Shown here: in pieces, positions 58,250 to 64,000 of the stretch
How positions within the stretch are numbered: the stretch's first letter is position 1
How the letters are laid out: each line of letters starts with the position of its first letter
NCBI GenBank assembly: GCA_019925095.2
Contig: CM034391.1
Location: 5,980,551 to 6,044,550, forward strand
Length of the DNA: 64,000 nt
Direction of reading: 5' to 3'
Source: Dendrolimus kikuchii
Taxonomy: Eukaryota > Arthropoda > Insecta > Lepidoptera > Lasiocampidae
The notes under the pieces: generated by a model
What the model saw: the letters and a program-made list of their open reading frames with translations, nothing else
Told to the model about the DNA's origin: nothing
Database searches by the model: none
Translations under genes and position numbers: made by a program

Positions 58250-58565
58250 AATGTTGAGATGGATGTGTGATGTTACAAGAATGGATAAGGTGAGAAATGG
58301 GTAGTACATAAGATCTCTGAAAATTGCACCCGTGACTGAAAAATTGATAGGAAGAAAATTAAGGTAGTATGGGCATGTAATGAGGAGGGATGAAAGTCAC
58401 GTGACGAAAAGAATGTTAAACTGAAAGATTGATGGGTCAAATGTAAAGGTAAACCAAAAAAGAGATGAATGGATTGTGTAAAGGTTGATGATTTGTGGTG
58501 TGACAGAGGACGTATGTCAGAATAGAGGAGTGTAGAGTAGAAGGAAAAGACATATTGCGTCGACC
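58250..58565 (+). pseudogene. LINE reverse-transcriptase carboxy-terminal remnant
   Basis: The plus-strand frame reads LRWMCDVTRMDKVRNG, then APVTEKLIGRKLRWYGHVMR and RDESHVTKRML. After one stop come GKPKKRWMDCVKVDDLW and CDRGRMS. This is the well-known terminal block of RTE-like/Proto2-like LINE proteins. Stops make it a relic. Confidence 0.65.
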
Positions 58566-58785
58566 CCAAAACGTTTTATATATTTCAATAAAAATGTCCA
58601 AAACTTCAGATTGCATTGAAAAAATAAATTATAATAAAATCACGCCTAAATCGTTAAAACTTATTATAGTTTTAACTATGTCTACGTCTCGAAAACCTAA
58701 TAAAATGACAATCATAAGAATGCTAGTAAAACAATAAGAGATATAATGAATGAGTATATTAGAGTTAGCTATAATTATTTTTCCT

Positions 58786-60622
58786 CTAGTCCCATGCGCC
58801 GGCGCATTCGTAATGCCTGTTGATGCGCAGCCAGTCCGTGTCTGTGACATATTCACGTTGACCCATTGTGCCTTCGTGCTCCTATAAATAAACATATTTT
58901 TATAAGAGATTTTCATAGAATTAAAAAGCTTCGAATTCTCTAGAAAATGTTCACACAGTTTTATTTGAAGAGAAATCTCCGTGGATGGCGTGTATCGTGT
59001 CAAAACATTCGTAATTAGATGTTATGAAGGTTTAAGAATAAAGATATAGTCGATTTACTGATTATGATCAAGAAATAATACATAAAAGCGGCCAAGTGCG
59101 TGTCAATCTACCCACAGTAAAAGATTTCGTAGAATCACAAACGTTTTTACAACTTTGGAACGGAGTCAGTTATTGAATTATATAAAAAACTCTCAGCTAT
59201 CGTCAAAGACCTACATAAAATTTGTGAGAGCCTTTTGCTTGAAGATTGTTTTATTTGTATATTCATGGATACCTGACTATAGATGAACTAGCTAGTCTAG
59301 GATTATATTCAAAACGAAAAAGATTTTTTTATTGCATGAGTTCCATAAACACACACATGGCCCACCTGATTGAAAGCGGTTACCATTGCCTTGGATGTTT
59401 GGGACACCAAAGGTGCTTCCAATGTCCTGCCGCTCTCTAAAGGGAGTCTGAAACCTGGCCACTAATGCCGGAACACAATTCAAGGTTGATATACCAACTG
59501 GCTGTGGGTTGTTTTGTCGCTTCCTACGCCAGGCCACCCAGCCGCAAGAAATTGTATTATTTCTCCTCCTTACTTGCACGGATTAAGATTTATCATGGAA
59601 CGGATGAAGATGAAGAATTATCTCTAAAACAAGCATAATATGTAATATGTACCTGAAGAGCCACGATGGTGGGTAGACCGTTGATGGAGAAGGCGTAAGG
59701 TCCGTAGTGGAGACAGCTCACGTAATCATACTCGACACCCAAGTTGGAGACCAGGTCGGACGTGTAGATGTTGAAATTATGGATTGTTGCTGTATTATAA
59801 CGAATAATAATCATTTTCATTTCTCATACTCTGAAAACACGCTTAGAGTTGTCTGATCACAGGGATGAAAACAGTATCTACTTTTCGACCCTGAGAAATA
59901 ATTTTCCATGCTGTCAAATTTTTTTATTATTTAGGTTTATGGCTTGGCAGCTAGGCCTTTAAGCCAGATCTTAGATTACAATATAGTTTCTTGATTTTCT
60001 TAAGCCTATGTATAGCTCATCTGAACTGTAGGTTATCAACTAAAGCCATTCAACGGAGTTCTTGTGACAAGTCGAAAGGCCACATTTCACTATACAGTTC
60101 ACATTTCTCATAAAAACACATAATTACTACTCAAAAACTATCAATATCCTACAACTATTGTTCATTTTAGAGTAATGTTACACATTTTTAGAAAGTAAAA
60201 CTGCACAACACAACATCTCCTTTCAGTTCCCGCCAAAAACTCCTCAAATTTTTTATAACTATGCAAGCTATAGATAATACATACGACTTATGTCCCAACT
60301 TTTTTTACAGTCGCTGTTAAATCGCGGCATAAATTTTCATAAAAAAAATATCAACAATTTTGTAACATCAATTTATACTTATGAATTACTTTTACTAAGT
60401 TATTATTTAATTTACATATGTGACTTAAATATTTACTATCATCTGTGACAAAAAATACTGGCTGGTAGAATGCCATAGAATAAGAAATTTACTTGACATT
60501 TCATATGTGACGTATTAAATGAGTTCATCAGATTTAGATATGGATTTAACGCCTGATTTCATTTTATGTTTTTTTAAGTAATCAGTTTTAATTTACTTTC
60601 CTCAGATTCGAAATATTTACCG

Positions 60623-60679
<57 letters not shown>

Positions 60680-63600
60680 ATATATATATATATAAATAAC
60701 GGTATATATTATATATATATAGTTATTATCCGTGCAGGAACGGAGAAAGAATACAATTTCCTGCGGCCCGGCGGCCTGTCGTAAGAGGCGACTAAACAAC
60801 CCACAGCCAGGTGGTAGAGTATTTGCTCGACTGGATGGCGACCACCCCTGGTCTAGAGTATGCCGCCATAACAATCTTGTATTGTGTTCCGGCATTAGTG
60901 ACCAGGTTCCAGTCTCCTTTAAGAGAGCAGCAGCGCATTTGTAGCACCTTTGGTGTTGCAAATGTCCATAGGCGATGGTAACCGCTTTCCACTAAGTGGG
61001 CCGTCTGCCTGTCTGCTGAAATCCTGCAATAAAAAAATAAAAATAAAATTTTCGTAGGGTGTTAATTTCTGGTGAAAGGCCTATTTAGGCACTTGAACTT
61101 TTAACGCCTTAGCTACGCTCGTGCGCCATACTACCTCGTGCCTAAATAAGTCACTTTCACCTCTCGTGTATTCTATTATTATACTCCATTGCTATTACCA
61201 GTTTCTATCATACATACTCAAATAAAAAAAAGTATAGACAGAGCCCACGTGTGCAGACGCAACAAATGAAGTCAATCATCTTTAAAAACTTGTGTATACA
61301 ACATTGTTTTTCCTTACAAGATCATTTTCGTACATTACAAAAAGGATTTTTGCAATGAATTCTACTATGACAATGATGTTTAATTAATTTAAGGGCCAAT
61401 TTTTCAATCACCAGATAAAAGTTATTCACAGAATAAAGTAGAAAGTGGAAAAATTAAAAATGTCAGCTGCAGGAATAATACAATTGAAAGGTTTCTCTTT
61501 TCAATTCAGTCAGGCTATAATTTATTCCACTGATTACTTTTATCTGATGACTGAAAAATTGGCCCTTACACAACTTAAGCCACATCTATGTCGTAAGAAG
61601 CGACAAAACAACCCACAGCCAGGTGGTAGGGTAATTGCGCATCTGGACGGGTACCTAACGTCTTTGAGTTGGGTCCCGGCATTAGTGGCCAGGTTACAAT
61701 CTCCCTTCAGAGAGCGACAGCACATTGGTAGCACCTTTGTTGTTAGAAATGTCAATAGTCGATGGTAACTGCTTTCCATCAGGTGAGCCTGTCTGCTGAA
61801 TTCATGCAATAAAAAAAATCAGTGTACTCACAAGGAATAATATTCTCCTCGACAATCTCGACATAGTTATCTCTGTCGTAAGTGGACTGCATGTGGAGGA
61901 AGCCGAGGATGTGCATCCATTCGTGGACGATAGTCGCGTGGCGGAAGCAACCGACGCCGGGGTAATTGCGGGCCAGGTTCAAAACGTGCACGCCGCGGGG
62001 TTCCCAGTAGCCTACGTGGGCATAGCACCCGCCGGAGGAACCCTGTAGACAATATGTTTGTGTTACTATTTTTATCATGGTAGAGCCAAGCTGGAATTAT
62101 TATCTTGATTACAGCCCTGTGGTCTGGCTCAATCGGTGTGATACCACGCTCTCACATAAAATAAGAAACACTAAGCCTTCAGGTAATCGTGTTTCGTGCG
62201 ATGAATGACAGTTCCGATGGCCGTCTCATCTTCTCTGTTCCAATCCCATATCCCATCCCCTTTATCTCATTCTTCCTTCCTGATCACTCTATTTCGTTTC
62301 CATAAAGGCTGGCAACACGTTGGCTTCGCCTCTAATGTTGCAAATATCTAAGGGAAGTTAACCACTTTCCATGGCCTGAGCAGTCTGATTGTTAGCCAAC
62401 TTCGTAATAAATAAAGATTGAACAACTGCTTTTAATCTACTGTTTCAATAAAGTTTAACTGTATTCTATTTATGCCCAGCGAATATTAGAAAAGAAGAAC
62501 TAAAAAATAAATAAGAAAAAGAAAGAGGTATATAGTCTGTGTTAAATTTTATGGTCATTCTTGGGCAGAAACAAATAGAGACCCGAAGAGATCTGGAATA
62601 ATCACTGATACTGTCATTGGGAAACTGAACCCTAAAAAACTGTAATCAAAATTCTGTATATTTAAAAATACTGCTTAATTGATGTTGATCGAATTTCGTG
62701 GAAACCAGCGTTAATCTCCCGATTTTTCTACCCTTTAGTTATACTTATATATAGTAAGTATAGTTGGGAGGGCACTATTTCGACCTTGAAAGAAAATATT
62801 CCTCTCTATAAATTTAAATAGTTATTAAAAGATTCGTCATGAATTTTGACTTGTCTAATGATACCCAAGCGCCCATGTACATTGAAAAGAATAATCTTAT
62901 AATTGTAGGTTGCACCCTTTGCCAATTTTCTTACATACATACATACATAACTTCACGCCAGTTCCCTTGCGGGGTAGGCACGAACAACAGAGCGCCATTC
63001 AGGCTTATTCTTACACACCTCCCTTGCTTCTTTGACGTTCATAACTCTTGTCATGCACACTAGTCTGTTCTTAAGGCTCCTGATAAATTTTCTTTATATA
63101 AATAAACCGACCGATCGACAAACAAACGAACTGACGAACATGATGATTGTTAACGATAGAATTCAATGGATGAACGGCCTGCTCACTGTTGCGTGTAAAA
63201 TTAAATAATTATTAAAATATGTAAAAATATAAATAAAATAAATATATTTAAATATTTTAAAAACATAAAATATGTAACATTTTGTGCACTTACCTGTGTG
63301 TTTTTAGTAATAAATAATAGCTAATTGAGTGCATAGAGAAGCACTGTACGCACGAACTTCACTCGGGATTAGCCCGGGTGACCGAAGTGAGTTGCCCGCG
63401 ACCGTAGACAGAGAACTCTGTCTACGCCCGCGACGGACGACATCGGCCGTGCTATCATGCCATACAAAACCTTGTTTTTATTCATTCCCCTTCGCACATT
63501 TGAACGTTGTGTCCGTTACAATGTTTTTATAAGCGTACCGTTTTTGCCAAAATGGCTACAGAACAGTAAACATACTACGTAATTTTATCAATCTCAACCA

Positions 63601-63719
63601 GAAACTTACAGTGAGTCTTACGAATACGGTGTCTTCTGGCTCACGGTAGCGGAATTTCATACATGTATGAGTTTCAATATCCGCGATTCCCGCTAAGATG
63701 GCAGCTTGCTGCAGAGGGC
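58786..63719 (-). CDS. Astacin-family zinc metalloprotease (3' part)
   Basis: Four exons join in frame: 63610-63719, 61832-62042, 59653-59789 and 58786-58881 (stop TAG). They cover about 183 residues of the catalytic domain. The order is QQAAILAGIADIETHTCMKF, SSGGCYAHVGYWEP, the zinc site HEWMHILGFLH (HExxHxxGxxH), DRDNYVEI, SCLHYGPYAF (the Met-turn region) and a carboxy-terminal INRHYECAGAW. The four disulphide cysteines of astacins are present, plus one extra beside the Met-turn. Two positions are unusual: Met follows the third zinc His where Glu is usual, and Leu replaces the Met of the turn, while the zinc-side Tyr is kept. Signal peptide, propeptide and domain start must lie upstream, beyond 63719. 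A secreted digestive or reproductive-tract protease is typical of the family. Introns carry SINEs and a MITE. Confidence 0.9.
59324..59583 (-). mobile_element. SINE-A copy in astacin intron, minus strand
   Basis: The tail comes first (TTTTTTATTGCATGAGTTCC), then GAAAGCGGTTACCATTGCCT, and the 5' part TGGGTTGTTTTGTCGCTTCC to CTTGCACGGATTA. It has the same orientation as the host gene. Confidence 0.65.
59936..60248 (+). repeat. Full-length (about 310 bp) copy of the dispersed repeat
   Basis: It starts GTTTATGGCTTGGCAGCTAG, continues CCAGATCTTAGATTACAATA, then the 200-bp core, and ends TTCCCGCCAAAAACTCCT. It defines the complete unit with the minus copy at 33896-34205. It is intronic in the astacin gene. 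Confidence 0.6.
60618..60704. repeat. (TA)n microsatellite inside a palindrome
   Basis: TACCGTTATTTAT (60618-60630) and its exact reverse complement (60692-60704) bracket an almost pure TA run, with one GT interruption. The whole segment can fold as one stem. Confidence 0.7.
60727..61045 (+). mobile_element. SINE-A copy, near full-length, in astacin intron
   Basis: GTGCAGGAACGGAGAAAGAA to TCCTGCAATAAAAAAATAAA, about 90% of positions matching the 21613 copy by eye. It lies just after the TA palindrome. Confidence 0.75.
61071..61161. repeat. Short foldback
   Basis: GGTGAAAGGCCTATTTAGGC at 61071 pairs with GCCTAAATAAGTCACTTTCA near the right end. The centre is CG-bearing (TAGCTACGCTCGTGCGCC). 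Confidence 0.5.
61393..61565. mobile_element. MITE with TTAA-type target (piggyBac-like)
   Basis: GGGCCAATTTTTCA at 61393 and its inverse ending at 61565, with inner similarity extending to ATAAAAGTTATTC / ATTACTTTTAT. TTAA lies left (61389-61392) and TTAC right (61566-61569), i.e. a TTAA duplication with one change. TTAA targets are diagnostic of piggyBac-type elements. Size is 173 bp with no coding. Confidence 0.65.
61585..61818 (+). mobile_element. SINE-A copy ending 12 nt from an astacin splice donor
   Basis: TATGTCGTAAGAAGCGACAA to the tail TTCATGCAATAAAAAAAATC. The astacin exon ends at 61832 with its GT donor at 61830-61831 (gene strand), so the insertion left only about a dozen intron bases next to the donor. 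Confidence 0.65.
62080..62410 (+). repeat. Pyrimidine-rich dispersed repeat, copy 3
   Basis: GGCTCAATCGGTGTGATACC, TGTTTCGTGCGATGAATGAC, a CCCATATCCCATCCCC tract and GGCTGGCAACACGTTGGCTT, then a SINE-A-like end (TTGCAAATATCTAAGGGAAG). It lies in the astacin intron after the zinc-site exon. Confidence 0.55.
62411..62932. other. Intron sequence, nothing recognised
   Basis: AT-rich part of the astacin intron. A CTTATATATAGTAAG palindrome lies near 62743. Confidence 0.4.
62933..63085 (-). mobile_element. 5'-truncated RTE-like LINE 3' end with 9-bp TSD
   Basis: (CATA)n, then ACTTCACGCCAGTTCCCTTG on to AAGGCTCCTGAT. AATTTTCTT is duplicated at 62924-62932 and 63086-63094. It is the shortest copy of the family. 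Confidence 0.75.
63397..63432. repeat. GC-rich hairpin in astacin intron
   Basis: CGTAGACAGAG (63403-63413) pairs perfectly with CTCTGTCTACG (63416-63426); outer CGCGAC/CCCGCG adds imperfect pairing. Confidence 0.55.
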
Positions 63720-64000
63720 CTAAAACATTTTATCTACGTTAGTATTATTTGCGTTAATATTTCTTTTGAAGTTGTAAATTCTATATGAAGTTATAAATTC
63801 TGTATGAAGTCAATCAAAACTTTTGGTTGGTTCATTCATTTATTTTATTAAAGGCTGGAACTGAAAATCAGCGCTACGTCATCTCTTGTCGTAGCATAAT
63901 CCTGAGTTCTAACCTCATTGCCGTAAATGTGATTTACGTTTTTTGTGGATATTTTTAAATTACATTCATGCTTTATATATACAATATCTTATTGCTTAGG
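63720..64000. other. Upstream part of the astacin gene, no exon seen
   Basis: The acceptor of the 63610-63719 exon is at 63720-63721. The preceding exon needs to end with one base of a split codon; none is recognisable before the window edge. Confidence 0.4.

Noticed and set aside
61867..62052. Arginine/proline-rich minus-strand frame overlapping the astacin zinc exon
   Set aside because: It is a frame shadow of the exon that encodes HEWMHILGFLH.

Overview
The window looks like an AT-rich, repeat-laden stretch of an insect nuclear genome, most likely a moth or butterfly (Lepidoptera). The evidence is small conserved exons in long AT-rich introns, GT-AG splicing, insect-type genes (ZAD zinc finger, zucchini, a CG9876/Prrx-type homeobox, astacin) and many short non-LTR, SINE and foldback elements of the kinds common in moths. 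There are no operons, CRISPR arrays or prokaryotic signals, and the species cannot be named from sequence alone.

Six host genes can be supported. (1) 11849-14627 (+), a four-exon Fcf2-domain ribosome-biogenesis protein (DNTTIP2/Tdif2 family), 287 aa. (2) 15575-23195 (-), convergent with it, a seven-exon short-chain dehydrogenase of the HSD17B8 type, 255 aa. (3) 30348-30968 (-), an intronless zucchini/MitoPLD homologue (piRNA biogenesis). (4) 34633-35981 (-), a ZAD plus about ten-finger C2H2 protein whose start is out of frame by two bases in this assembly. (5) 37700-41432 (-), a three-exon Prrx-like paired-class homeobox gene, 330 aa. (6) 58786-63719 (-), the 3' four exons of an astacin metalloprotease that continues beyond the right edge or into exons I cannot see. 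Exon phases of genes 1, 2, 5 and 6 were checked by hand and all join in frame. There is no sign that these genes form one functional unit; they are neighbours.

Nearly everything else is mobile DNA. 0-11 kb: RTE-like LINE 3' ends with (TATG)n tails, foldback elements, a Bel/Pao-type protease fragment, an LTR fragment and a decayed CR1/jockey-like LINE (7.7-10.4 kb). 16-24 kb: SINEs and foldbacks in the dehydrogenase introns. 24.2-28.35 kb: a three-level nest in which an R1-clade LINE with a long open reverse-transcriptase frame sits in a hAT-like element, which itself interrupts the right edge of another hAT-like element; each level keeps perfect target-site duplications. 28.4-34.6 kb: inverted repeats and two adjacent perfect hairpins. 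42-58 kb: gene-poor, with MITEs, an LTR, three SINE families and LINE ends. 59-63 kb: SINEs and MITEs in the astacin introns.

I found no convincing new multi-gene system. The points most worth a second look are the dated TE nest, the twin perfect hairpins at 29.4 kb, the astacin with an altered Met-turn, the ZAD start frameshift, and the SINE family whose 3' tail matches the 3' end of the local CR1/jockey-like LINE.
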